This document shows positions 12,241 to 22,879 of a stretch of DNA of 64,000 nt, in pieces. The stretch is from Dipteris shenzhenensis (lineage: Eukaryota > Polypodiophyta > Polypodiopsida > Gleicheniales). The stretch is taken from assembly GCA_047967505.1 (NCBI GenBank), contig CM106538.1. One strand, given 5' to 3'. The first letter of the stretch is position 1, and each line of letters starts with the position of its first letter. Both the position numbers and the translations under genes were made by a program. The notes beneath the pieces were generated by a model. It worked only from the letters and a program-made list of their open reading frames with translations. It ran no database searches and had not been told where the DNA came from.

Positions 12241-12987
12241 CAGGAAAGAGGAGCCAATCTTGAGAAGATTTCCCACCTATAACAACAAATTCAAGAATGC
12301 TCTAAGAAAGATGAGCAGCTTGTGAGAAATGAGACCGCTCTATTGGCCCATATGCAAAAGCAAGTTGGAAAAGAGGTTGATTTTTTCGATGCTAGCCTTC
12401 CATTGTTCCATACCCCTGGTCTAACAACCCCACAGGCCAAGGTTCCTATTCCCACTTTCTCCTTCCCTGTGCTCACATATCTCCCTCCCTCATGTGGCTT
12501 TTCCCTTGCTTCCTTTGTCTCCGGTTGGCTAATATTGCCCTTGCCTCTCCTCTGCATCCTCCTGTCTACATTGTGCCCTCTCCGACTTTGCCTCTTGCAA
12601 TTTCTCCCCCTCAACGTCATCTGGTGTTTAAGAGGCCTGTCCTAAGAAATGACCCGGCAGGTGTTACCTTCAAAGTTCAAAATGAAGTCACTCCAAAGGA
12701 TTTCCAGCCTTCCACTCCAAGACCAAAGTCAAAGCTAGAACAACGTGTCCCCACCCTCAAATTCCTGGTACAGCCGTTCTTCGAGTAGTGGTGCATGATG
12801 TCCCCAAAGAAAGCCTTAAGATACTACTGTGTAGTGGTCGGGAGATGGAGTTAGCAGTTTTATGTTTTTCTGTTATTACTTTTGGTTTAGCTGAAGATGT
12901 CCCTTTTTGAAGTCGTAGGGACTTTTTGCATTATGTACATACTCACTCTTTATTATTAATATAAACCCCCATTAAAAAAAAAAGAAA
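12241..12987 (+). mobile_element. Retroposon-like 3' end with A-rich tail (LINE-like?)
   Basis: The segment ends in AATATAAACCCCCATT followed by an A-rich run, the arrangement of a LINE or processed-transcript 3' end. Upstream are fragments of coding-like sequence in shifting frames: a coiled-coil-like stretch (QLVRNETALLAHMQKQVG) near 12300-12390, then Pro-rich sequence to a stop at about 12788. There is no reverse transcriptase. It could be a 5'-truncated LINE or a retrocopied transcript; I cannot tell which. Confidence 0.35.
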
Positions 12988-13082
12988 GATGTCCCTTTTT
13001 GAAGTCGTAGGACTTTTTGAATTATGTACATACTCACTTTTTATTATTAATATAAACCCGCATTTAAAAAAAGAAAAAGAAA
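12896..13082 (+). repeat. 92-bp direct duplication including the A-rich tail
   Basis: Two consecutive copies start with GATGTCCCTTTTTGAAGTCG at 12896 and 12988, each ending in an A-rich run with AAAGAAA. They differ by a few substitutions and one-base indels. Confidence 0.85.
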
Positions 13083-13314
13083 GATCCATGAATTTCTTAT
13101 GAACAGGCACGGCCATTGCAAATTCTTGAAATTGTAAAATATATTACATAAGACACCCTCCTTAACCAAAGAATGAAAACAATAAAATTCCATTACTAAA
13201 AACTTGAATTTACATTTATAAATTAAGATAAAATTACTAAGACATTGCATAGTGCAATCACTTTTACTCCTATAGGGGTTATCTAAAATATTTGTAACGC
13301 CAAGCATGCCAAGC
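13083..13314. other. Short intergenic spacer, nothing recognised
   Basis: AT-rich, no supported gene. It ends in a small CAAGCATG direct repeat directly before the 247-bp tandem repeat. Confidence 0.5.
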
Positions 13315-13918
13315 ATGGTAAGAATCAGGACGACTTTCTTTCATGGATAATGTCCATCAATAAGAAACAAGATTGGATTGTAATTTGCCTAAAACATTTG
13401 AGGCACCATGGGCATTTCCTAGTGCAATGACCCCTACCCCGTGGTGGTGGGAACCCGAAAGTACCAAGAAAGTCTTTATCCCAAGGGTTGGGATTCCTTG
13501 TTAATAAAAGAATATCAACAAGGCATTCTTTATCCCAAGAATTGGGATGAGTTTCATGTACCATGGTAAGAATCTGGATGAGTTTCTGTGATGGATGGTG
13601 TCTATCAACAAGGCTAGAAAATGGGAATGTAATTTGCCAAACATTTAAGCCACCACAGGCATTGCCTAGTGTAATGACCCCTACCCCATGGTGGTGGGAA
13701 CCCGGAAGTATCGGGAAAGTCTTTATTTCAAGGGTTGGGATTCCTTGTTGATAAAAGAATATCAACAAGGCACTCTCTATCCCAAGAATTAGGATGAGTT
13801 TCATGCAGCATGGTAAGAATCTGGATGAGTTTCTATGGATGGTGTCCATGAACAAGGCTAGAAAAATGGATTGTAGTTTGTCTAAACATTTGAATCACCA
13901 CGGGCATTGCCTAGTGCA
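13315..13918. repeat. Tandem repeat, period about 247 bp, 2.4 copies
   Basis: Units begin with ATGGTAAGAATC at 13315, 13563 and 13810, giving periods of 248 and 247 bp; the third copy stops near 13918 at TTGCCTAGTGCA. Each unit contains a GGTGGTGGGAACCCG segment and an internal duplicated phrase (CCCAAGGGTTGGGATT / CCCAAGAATTGGGATG). The open frames crossing it on both strands simply follow the repeat. The length would suit a satellite-type or subterminal repeat, but only these copies are present here. Confidence 0.9.
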
Positions 13919-14420
13919 CCTTTTGGTAGTGGGATGGCAACTACTGCAGTCAGTCGAGCTTCGCAAGTCAATGCCTCCAAAGTCTCCTCTTCTCCTGACG
14001 ATCCAAACTTCCTCATCGAGACTGTGCGAGATGTTGCTTCCATGGTGACGAGTTCACTCGAGGTTGATCCACTAGCTGTGCACTTGGAGATAAACCTCTA
14101 CAAGCTACTCTTATATGAGCCTTGAGGCCTCTCCAAGTTATATAGAAATACAGAGAAGGAGCCCGTCAAAATTGCCACCATGATACTACAGCTACCAATG
14201 CAATCTGGCTATGAAGGTGGCAAGCTCATCGTCTTTCAGTGTGTCATCTAGAAGAGATTTCCATTCTTCGAACACATCATTTATAACTTCTATCACATTG
14301 CCTTCCTTGTAGATTGTGAGCATGCAACTAGAACAATATGTAACAGGAATGTGCATGTGCTTAGTTTTCAACCTTGTGCAAAAGAATGCTTCTAGCATTC
14401 GTTTCCATGGCATTCCGGGC
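13919..14420. other. Spacer, no supported gene
   Basis: Two short open frames (13907-14125 plus, 14192-14413 minus) without recognisable domains. Confidence 0.4.
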
Positions 14421-14672
14421 TACTAATTAACCTAGTTTATTAATTTAATTGATCTACCCAATTAACTTGATTTTTTACTAATTAACCTAATTCTATATTA
14501 TTTTAATTTAATTGTTCTAGCTTATTCTAATTAATCTTCATTCTGCTAATTAATTAATCTACCTAATTAACGTAATTAGTTAATTTAATTGATCTACATT
14601 ATTCTAATTTAATTAATCTACATAATGCTAAATAATTAATCCACCTAATTAAACTAATTAATTAATTTTATT
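14421..14672. repeat. AT-rich periodic block (TTAATTAA / TTGATCTAC)
   Basis: Degenerate units of roughly 30-35 bp combining ATTAACCTAATT, TTAATTTAATTGATCTAC and CTAATTAATTAATC recur about seven times. It has almost no G or C. It could be a scaffold-attachment-like or slipped-strand repeat; no function is shown. Confidence 0.7.
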
Positions 14673-14689
14673 AAAGGAGATTTTGAAAC

Positions 14690-15410
14690 ACTCGATGATT
14701 TACTAGAATGTCAAATTATTGACATACAAGCACAACGAATGCTTTGGGATCGGGATGAGATCATCCCAAAGTCTCTTTTTCATAATCATGATATTACATT
14801 TCAAACCTTTCTTGAGGGAGAAAAGGTTGATATTTTATCTTGGTCAGGAGAAGTACTAGGAGTTGGCACATTTATGGGCTATGCTCATAATATACTTTGC
14901 ATGATCAAGATTATTAAGTTGATAAGTGAAGGAATTATTCAAAGTGTAACGGATTATGGTGAATCACAGTTACAGGTGTAGAATACTCTGCAGAGTGTCT
15001 GAGTTCCAAATGTGAATGTCATGTGGGCAATTTTGCAATGTGAAGACTCCATCAAAGCAAAGAATGTCCAAATGCAAAACATGTGATGAATTGAAAAATG
15101 CCATTGAGTATAGTAAATGAGAGAAATATCGAGGAAAATGTATAAGATGGAGAGAAATCCATTTACGTCATGTGCAAGATGCTAGAATGGTGTATGCTTC
15201 TTGGAGGGAGGAAGCTATTTCAGATATCAAGAAGTCTATGTGCAAGATGCTGCTAGAATGGTGTATGCTTCTTGGAGGGAGGAAGCTATTTCAGATATTA
15301 GGAAGTCTATGTGCATCACCATTGATGGAATGGACCATAATACAACAACTTTGCCTACAAAAGTATGCCATAAAGCCGCTCAAGCTCGTTGTTGCTCATG
15401 AATCATGCAT
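14690..15410 (+). pseudogene. Transposon-like gene fragment with CxxC and DGMD motifs, broken by a 68-bp duplication
   Basis: From ATG at 15064 one frame reads MSKCKTCDELKNAIEYSK, an in-frame TGA (CGA once would give Arg), then KYRGKCIRWREIHLRHVQDAR. After a repeat-induced frameshift it continues SMCITIDGMDHNTTTLP. The order CxxC-ELK, H-(V/L)-x-x-AR and I-I/T-DGMD-(x)4-LP resembles a family of uncharacterised transposon-encoded proteins found in many eukaryotes (DUF7869-like, recalled from memory, not searched). Upstream, 14739-14981 encodes an 80-residue piece that may belong to the same gene. Residues WREEAIS are encoded twice because of the duplication at 15173-15310. Clearly non-functional here. 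Confidence 0.45.
15173..15310 (+). repeat. 68-bp tandem duplication inside the DGMD-motif gene
   Basis: TGCAAGATGCTAGAATGG starts at 15173 and a near-identical copy, with three extra bases (GCT), at 15241. The unit length is not a multiple of three, so the duplication shifts the reading frame of the host gene. Confidence 0.9.
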
Positions 15411-15467
15411 GTTCTTGTGTAATAGGTACTGAACGAGTGCAATAATCATACGTGATGCCAAAGTCAC

Positions 15468-18400
15468 TCAGTGTGGCACATCCATCAGTACTTCAAGGTC
15501 GCCATAACTTAGAGGTTCTTGGATTAGAGCGCTAAGCTCTCTGGTTTTCAAACTTTGGTTCTTAAATAGCAGCATTTCCAATACTTCTTTCATCGTTGGG
15601 CGATATTTTGCAACGTTGTGTGTGCAAAGTAAGCCGATCTGTAGCAACCCCAAGACCCCTGCGGGATCTTGTTCCAGCTCAACGTGAAGGGTAGAGTCAA
15701 TCACTTCGTGAACCGTTTGTGGGAATGCTGCCTGGACCCATTTGGACAATGTCAAACCCTGGACGAACATGTCATCTGTTGGCTTCTTGCGCGTAATCAT
15801 TTCCAGAATTATAATTCCAAAGCTGTAGACATCTGCTTCTGGAGTTATGTACCCAGAAGAAGCGTATTCTGGAATGAGCAAAGTTTCAGTGAGGGAATGC
15901 AAAGGTTAAATACCAAAATCGAGACTGCAGCAAGAAAAAATGGAAGGCAAGATAAATAAAGAACAGCATGTGACAATGAGATTTGCAAGCGCCAATACAA
16001 GAAAGATTTCACAATGACAAACAGCATTGATCTGTCATTGCCCGATCCGAATGAAGGCAGAGAACAATTTTCAGACAAAATTCCTAGTTTTCAGCCAGCC
16101 CAAGAAGTATACAAACGGAAAAATCGTACAAGCGTGTTTCCACTGAATGATACCTGGTGCGGCATATCCAATGGTTCCCCTGAAAGTGGATGTTGTTAGG
16201 GACTCAACAATGTCTGCGCTGATCAGTCTTGCAATCCCAAAGTCACCCACATGTGCTTCAAAGTCTTCATCCAGCAAAATATTGCTAGGCTTGAGGTCGC
16301 AGTGAACTATCTGTCCTACCCCAGACTCATTGTGTAAGTACTCCACTGCATACGCAACACCGATTGCAATTTGAAGCCGCACATTCCATTTCAGCTCGCA
16401 CACTTCAGACCCATACAAGTGCATGTCCAGACTCCCATTTGGCATCAGTTCAAGGATCAAACATCTAGCACCTGATTCTGACGCAGCACCAAGAATTTTT
16501 ACAAGGTTTCTATGGCGTATCATGCTCAACACACGGCATTCCATCAGGAAATTGCGTTCAGCCTCCACAGAGCTTCCTACTTCGAGCCGTTTGATAGCAA
16601 CCAGTTTACCATCTTGAAGTTTACCTTTGTAGACCGTGCTCAAGCCGCCCTTGCCAAGAATGTTATCATGGCTGAAGCCTTTCGTTGCCCTGTGTAGATC
16701 TTCCATTGTAACCTGCAAACCCATCGCAAAGCGATCGTGTCTATCACGGTATCTCTGACCTCTGTACTTTGTGCGGTAGTAGCCCAGGACTATGCCAAGG
16801 AATAGCATCCCAACTGTAACGGGTGCAATCAAGGAGATCTTCGCATTTCTGCTAAGACCACCGTCCTGCCCTGATGTTTGCGGGCCTTCGTTTGAAGTAG
16901 GACACTGTTTGGAAAGAGGACGACCACAGAGTTCGGGATTTCCAAGGTATGATGAATTGGTAAAGGTGCTGAACTGATTATCTTCGACAGACAAAAGCAT
17001 GGCAACAAGATCTTTGAGTAAGCTAATTGAAAATTGTAAACTGAAAATGTTCCACATTCTCCTCTTAAACTAGAATGTGCCCTGTACAGTCTAAGTACAA
17101 CAGCAGCAGAACATTTCGTGCAACACGGACTGCTCGATGACTACGATCGACCGGACAACAAGACATAGCATGCTTTGTTTCCTTTACCAGCATTCTGATT
17201 TTTTATGAAATAGTGTCGTTTTCCGAAAAAGAATAACGCATAAGATGCTGTGCTACTTGCAAAAAAGTACTTCCACAAACAGAACGATGATGATAATAAT
17301 GCACACAAAAATTGCTCTTCTACACTTTGTAACATGACTGGCAGCACATATAGGAGGCAGATATCCAAGATTCCACAATCAGAAGGTAGTTTAGTTCCAA
17401 CTTTTGGAAGTTCAAGTTCTAAGAAACTTTAGGTATAGAAATCCTTCTCACCTGTTGGAATGTATCCTGAAAGATTGTTGAAGGACAAGTTAAGATATGC
17501 CAAAAAAAACTCCTGCTGCAGCTCACTAGGGATCGGCCCATCAAGCTGATTGTTAGAGAGATCCAGCGACTCCAATGCTGCTAAATTCCCTAAAGCTGGA
17601 GGGATTCTACCTGTCAAGTTGTTCATTGACAGATTAAGGTTTTGCAGACCACTGAGTGATCCGAGTTCCGCAGGTATTTCACCAGTAATTCGATTCCCAG
17701 ACAAATCGAAGAAAGCCTGATTAGAATACACATAAGCGTAGGATAACTCGGTACCCTTGTAGTTTAGTATGATACTATCCTGCAAGAGGTTACTTAGCCG
17801 TGAATTTCCAGTATCGTTTTTTTGTAAGGCTTGCAACTGGGAGAGATTTGTGGAGATAGTTCCAGAGAAATTGTTGTTGGATAAATCCAAAAGTTGCAGC
17901 TGACTTAGAGTCCAGAGCCAATTTGGCAAAGTCCCTTCAAATTGATTATATCCCAGACTGAGCACACGCAAATTCACACACAGTCCTAAGTAATCCGGTA
18001 ACTGTCCATACATAGAATTCTTCTGCAGATCCAGAACTACCAAGCTGCTGTAGTTGGTCAAAGACTTAGGAAGCTTGCCTGTCAGATTGTTTGATGAAAG
18101 TGACAAACTATGCAGATATTTAAGGTAGCCGATTTCAGATGGAATGTCTCCTTGTAACATATTCTGGTCTAGTTTGATCCACTGCAGGTTGGAGGAGTTG
18201 GCTAGAAATGCTGGCACAACACCAGATAGTTTATTGTCTGACAGATGCAAGTATACCAGATTTGAAAGGTTTGCCAAAAAAGATGGAACAACACCATGCA
18301 GATAGTTAGCGCTTGCATCCAGATATTGAAGGTTCTCTAGTGCCCCCAATTCTTGCGGTAGAGTCCCTGAAAAATTGTTGCCTCCCAAATAGAGATTCAC

Positions 18401-19903
18401 AAGATTTCTGAGCCGGCCAAGCTCTGACGGTATGATGCCTTCTAGACGATTATTGTAAACGGAAAAAGTTGTCAGATTTTGAAGCTGGCCAAGCTCTGGG
18501 GGTATTTTTCCAGTGAGAGTGTTGTTGTACAATGTCAGCACCCGTAGGCTTTTCAGCTGGCTAAGTTCTTTGGGAATGCTTCCCCCAAGTGAATTTTCAG
18601 ACATGTAAAGCTCCTGAAGATTCACAAGCTGTCCTATTTCTGGAGGTAAGCTTCCTGATAGCATGTTCTCTGAGATAGCAAGGTCTTGCAAGTTCACCAA
18701 TTGCCCAAGTTCTTTTGGAATGTTTCCAGTAAGTTTGTTGCTAAACAAATTCAAGTGCTGCAATTTGTGCAGTTTGCCCAGATCTGGGGGAATCGGTCCA
18801 GAAAGATTGTTTAGATGCAGAGTGAGGAAAGTAAGATTCGAGAGGTCACCGAGTTCCGGGGGTATGGTGCCATTGAGATACGTATTACTGTCCAACTTAA
18901 GGACTTGCAGATTCTTGAGCTGGCCTAGTTCACGAGGTATCCCACCGATAACCCCAATAGAATCTAGATAGAGATCCAGAAGATTAGTAAGTTTGCCAAG
19001 CTCTGGAGGTATCGCTCCATGAAGTTTGGTGTCGAACAAATAGAGACCTTTCAAATTCGTCAATTGGCCTAGCTCTGCAGGGACGCTCCCAGTGACTGGA
19101 TTGAAAAAGAGCTTTAGATATTCTAGATTTTTCAACTGGCCGATTTCGGAAGGTATAGGTCCTGATATTTGGTTGTTTGACAAATCTAGTGTTTGTAACT
19201 TGCTGAGCTGTGCTAATTCAATAGGTATGGAACCATTCAGATTGCCCGCAGCATAAAAGAATAGGCCCCGTAAATTCCGTAGTTTACCAAGCTCAGGAGG
19301 TATCGGCCCTGAAAGACTGTTACTAGCTAAATTAAGGAATTGCAAGGTACGAATGTCACCAAGTTGCGGAGGAATGCTCCCCTCCAGCAGATTCTGACTG
19401 AGATTGAGCAGAATGAGAGCCTGGCAGCGGCCTAAAGCAGGCGGAATTTCACCTTGGAGTTGGTTTTGTGTGAGGTCGAGGACAGAAAGCAGGGTGAGGT
19501 TGGCGAGATGAGGGGGGATGGAACCAGAGAAAGCGTTGAAAGAGAGGTTGAGGTGGGCAAGGAAGTGGAGGGAGGCAAGCTCAGATGGAAGAGTACCGGA
19601 GAGGTTACTGGATGGGAGGTTGAGCTGCACGACGCGCCGTGCGGGGTTGCAGGAGACGCCGGTCCAGCCGGAGCAGGGGTTGATGGGGGAGCGAGTGGAG
19701 TTCCAAGAGGAGAGGACGTGGAGAGGGTCAAGGGAGACGCGATGCTTGAGAGACAACAAAGCGTGTGCATCCAAATTGGGCAGAGCTTGGGAGGGCATTT
19801 CGACGGAGGAGGGTTGTGACAGAATGAGAAGCCATGGCGGCGGCAGCAGCGGCAGAAGAGGCAGCAGGAGGACGAGCTCCAGCAACAACACAATCTGCGG
19901 CAT
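15468..19903 (-). CDS. LRR receptor-like protein kinase, 1226 aa, three exons, non-RD kinase
   Basis: Membrane receptor kinase. Exons are 19903-17452, 16981-16154 and 15868-15468; both introns (470 and 285 bp) are GT..AG, phase 1, and restore IPTDNQFSTFTNSSYLGN and AAPEYASSGY across the joins. Start ATG 19903 precedes a long hydrophobic signal peptide. Residue order: N-cap CSGWTGVSC (77-85); about 25 plant LRRs from 93; a non-repeat island (about 694-729); four more LRRs to 817; C-cap ELCGRPLSKQC; membrane helix about 866-886; kinase with GKGGLSTVYKG (927-937), Lys948, Glu965, HCD (1044-1046), DFG (1064-1066) and APE (1092-1094). All catalytic residues are present. Cys instead of Arg in HRD makes it non-RD, as in FLS2/EFR/XA21-type immune kinases, while the island plus four LRRs is the PSKR/RLP arrangement. 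Ligand unknown. No lesions seen. Confidence 0.93.
15869..16153 (-). other. Intron 2 of the receptor kinase gene
   Basis: The donor is ACCAG|GTATC at 16154/16153 and the acceptor CATTCCAG|AATAC at 15869/15868. The split codon is the Glu of the kinase APE motif, which is restored exactly on joining. Confidence 0.85.
16982..17451 (-). other. Intron 1 of the receptor kinase gene
   Basis: The donor is ACAG|GTGAG at 17452/17451. The acceptor follows a pyrimidine-rich stretch ending TGTCGAAG at 16982. It separates the ectodomain from the juxtamembrane and kinase part. Reading through the donor gives a stop after five residues. Confidence 0.85.
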
Positions 19904-20062
19904 TGATCACCAAAATGTACTCAGGAGCTAGCAAACACACACAGGCGGCGGTTGGCGGCGATCAGTGAATTTCATGCACGACGCATATCAAGATCTTAGT
20001 CTTAGATCCTGATCTATGAAATGTTTTTGCGAAACGAGAATATCTATATCATGAATTTGTAC

Positions 20063-20083
20063 ATATATATATACACACACGTG
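20063..20083 (-). promoter_or_regulatory. Candidate promoter elements of the receptor kinase (TATA run and G-box)
   Basis: About 160-180 bp upstream of the ATG, an alternating TA run (20063-20073) could act as a TATA box on the minus strand. A palindromic G-box core CACGTG lies just upstream of it at 20078-20083. The spacing fits a start site near 20030 and a 5' UTR of about 130 bp. Both elements are short and could occur by chance. Confidence 0.4.
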
Positions 20084-20089
20084 ACTTAT

Positions 20090-20690
20090 TTCAAAGTCCC
20101 GGCATACTTAGTACATGTACGTATTTAGCGCCCCACAGTCCAAGCGGCAAAGGAGGAGTTTCAATCAAACTTCTCCTTTGCTCCGCCCCCGACATGAAGC
20201 TTCCACAAGATGAAATGCAATCCTCAAGTGCCTCCCCGACAGCAAGCGTAGCGCGAGGGCCATAGAGAAGGAGATGCACCAGAAGAAAGTGAAGAAACAA
20301 CGAGGGTTGAAGGAGGAAGATAAGCCTTCGAAAAAGAAGACACACCTACCGTCGATTTTCTCTTTTTTGCCGTGCCGTAGGTAGCCTTTAGTGAAGGTTA
20401 TGGTTTTGAGAGGGGAAAATTAAAGTAATTGTTATTATTTATGCTCTCTTAGGTGTTAATTTGTGGTTGGTGCACTTGTAGAGTATTGATGATTTCGGGT
20501 CCCCTTGTATGACTTTTGGGCCATTGTCATTTACTCCTCTTTGCACACTCTTAATCTCCTTCCCCTGGGCCTCCAATTTTTATGCGCTCTCTTTACACAG
20601 GCAGGCCTAATGAATGATAGATACATCATTTACCTTGTTTGAAATGGGAATCACTATACCCTATTTTTTGCCCAAAAATTCTATAGGAGT
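20090..20690. other. Upstream flank of the receptor kinase gene
   Basis: No second gene is supported. A minus-strand frame at 20091-20345 is hydrophobic and Leu-rich but resembles nothing known to me, and it lies in the proposed promoter. Confidence 0.4.
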
Positions 20691-20691
20691 A

Positions 20692-20760
20692 TCTTTAGAT
20701 AGATAGATAGATAGGCATACACATACACACACACACCCACACTGTAAACATATATATACA
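20692..20760. repeat. (GATA)n and (CA)n microsatellites
   Basis: About five AGAT units (ATAGATAGATAGATAG), then an ACACACAC run and a short TATATATA run. Confidence 0.85.
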
Positions 20761-22680
20761 CTTAGAAAGTCATATTGGGCCAATAATAAGCTAATCGCCA
20801 AGATCTATTTTTATAGTATATATACCACATGCATGATTTATAGGAGATGTTTTCTTTACGAGTTGCTTGCAACCTTTAAGTAGTTAAAATCAGCAAAAGT
20901 GAAGTCTGTAGGTGACCTCTTTGAAGACAATAAAAAACACTACGTGGAATCCACTACTGCAAGTTGGCAATACCATTAAGACACAAACACCATCATCTTT
21001 CTCCTTTATGCAGATGCATTTGCTTGCACGCACATGTTCTTCTCACTTTTTGCTGTCGGCCATGTTTCTTTTCTATAAAAAAACATAGGAATGAAGGGAT
21101 GTGGTCATCAATATTGCTTTCTCTAGTCAAAAGTAAGGCAAAGTGATATCGTGCAGCATTTTAATGCATGGCCATTACATGTACATTATACATTCCAATG
21201 GCCATTACATTTCAATGACCATTGCGTCCTTCTCACTCTTTATTGTTCGCCATGGTTATTCTAAAGAAAAAGTAGGAATGGAGGGATTTTAAGATCAACG
21301 TTTCTTTCTCTAGTCAAAAGCCAGGCAAACCCATATTGCAACATGTTTAATGCATGATCATTACGTATACACTATACATTCCAATGTTATTTTGCTAACG
21401 TCAAGGCATTCCTAAAAGGTTATGTTGAAATTTTCAAGACTGGTTTTAATTTGATGGCAAACTTCTCAAAAGCATGCATGTTTGCATTTTAAAAAAATAG
21501 CACGATTGCATAGAACACAAGATATTCCTTAACAAAAGTGCCCATGCATACTTGCTTACACACATTTGACTAGCCAATTCCATAATTCCTCTTTTTTTCA
21601 TAGACCAATCTTTTATAGGTGGTACTCACACACATCGTACCTTTATCTACCCAAGTTATAAGCTATCCAACTTCCAAGGCATATTGACAAATGCATATTA
21701 ACATAACAAAGGCATATTAACGTAACAAATAGGGTTCCTCCTTGATAGGCTATTAGTGTGGGCAACTTAGATTATCAAAACAATAAGTTTGCATTATAAT
21801 TTTTTATATCTTTTCCTCTAGTTGAGAAACTTGCAATCATTTTCCCCTTTTGCAAAGGAAGTTGCCTTTTCTTCTACTTGAGAAGCTGGCAATCATTTTT
21901 CCCTTTGCAAACCATATTTCTCTGTTCATGCTTTGAGTACACAAAATTGAGAGCTTGAGGAAGGTTGGATGGCACAAATTCTCATTGTCCAATTTAGCTC
22001 ATATGAGGGTGCAAAATATATTGGCTAGAAAATGACATTGTGTATATATTTATATTTCCTACTTCTATAAATATTAGTGGCTTCAAGATGCAGGAATTAT
22101 TCTAAGTGCATTTAAGAAGATTTAAAAATTGCATTTTCTGTGCTTCATTGTCTAATACAACAAGGTTATTTAACATCACTTGGCTAATTATATTTTGGAA
22201 TTGATCATATTTACTCTCAAAACACACATTTCATTAATTTTGGACTCCAACGTCTATCTTTGGACTAATCCTAAAAATCCTTCCCAAATGAAAAGTTCAC
22301 ATTTTAAAACAATCCCTTCCAAATCAAAATTTTAGTTTATGACACTATCCTTTCCACATAAAAAGTTTATTTACTCACATAATCGTGTTGCACTAAAAAT
22401 GGAAAAAATAGGAAATATGACTCACATCTTCCTCTAGGATAAGCTTTTATATGTACTTCTAAAAAGTGTACTCTCCAAAATCATTTGTATACATATTTTG
22501 GAGTACTTTAATATATATATATATATTTTAAATATCCACTCTTAAAGAACCAAATTAAAACAAGAACGTAAGATAATTTGGTAAGTTTTTGGAAGTCCAA
22601 AAAATGAAAATTGTAAAATTTAAGGTGACACGTTATAGAGACTGAGACCTAACTTATTAACAATTTAAATTAATAAAAAT
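20761..22680. other. AT-rich intergenic DNA with a 187-bp duplication
   Basis: No gene supported over 1.9 kb. Two diverged copies of about 165 bp lie at about 21030-21195 and 21217-21395 (shared phrases CTTTCTCTAGTCAAAAG, TTAATGCATG, ACATTCCAATG; spacing 187 bp). A short TA run lies near 22510. Neither copy codes. Confidence 0.55.
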
Positions 22681-22689
22681 AATTTAAAT

Positions 22690-22691
22690 AC

Positions 22692-22738
<47 letters not shown>

Positions 22739-22745
22739 TGTATGG
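22690..22745. repeat. (TA)n followed by (TATG)n microsatellite
   Basis: About ten TA units are followed directly by about eight TATG units. It is a compound repeat likely to vary in length between individuals. Confidence 0.9.
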
Positions 22746-22879
22746 CCCATGCATGACATTAATTTACCATAAGAGTTCTCTAAAGCCTTCAAGGTATCAT
22801 AACAGTATTGATAAACACCTTATATTGAGAGTTTCAAACTCTAAAATCTAGAAGATATGTCATCATAGGATGGTGCACA

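Noticed and set aside
16982-17451. A frameshifted, dead receptor kinase split into three separate genes
   Set aside because: Consensus splice sites at both breaks restore conserved motifs (IPTDNQFSTF and APE) exactly, so the breaks are introns.
19454-19931. Plus-strand frames opposite the receptor kinase 5' end
   Set aside because: They are antisense shadows of the LRR coding sequence; no domain or codon signal of their own.
20091-20345. A small hydrophobic protein upstream of the receptor kinase
   Set aside because: Short, no homology recognised, and lies in the likely promoter; chance open frame.
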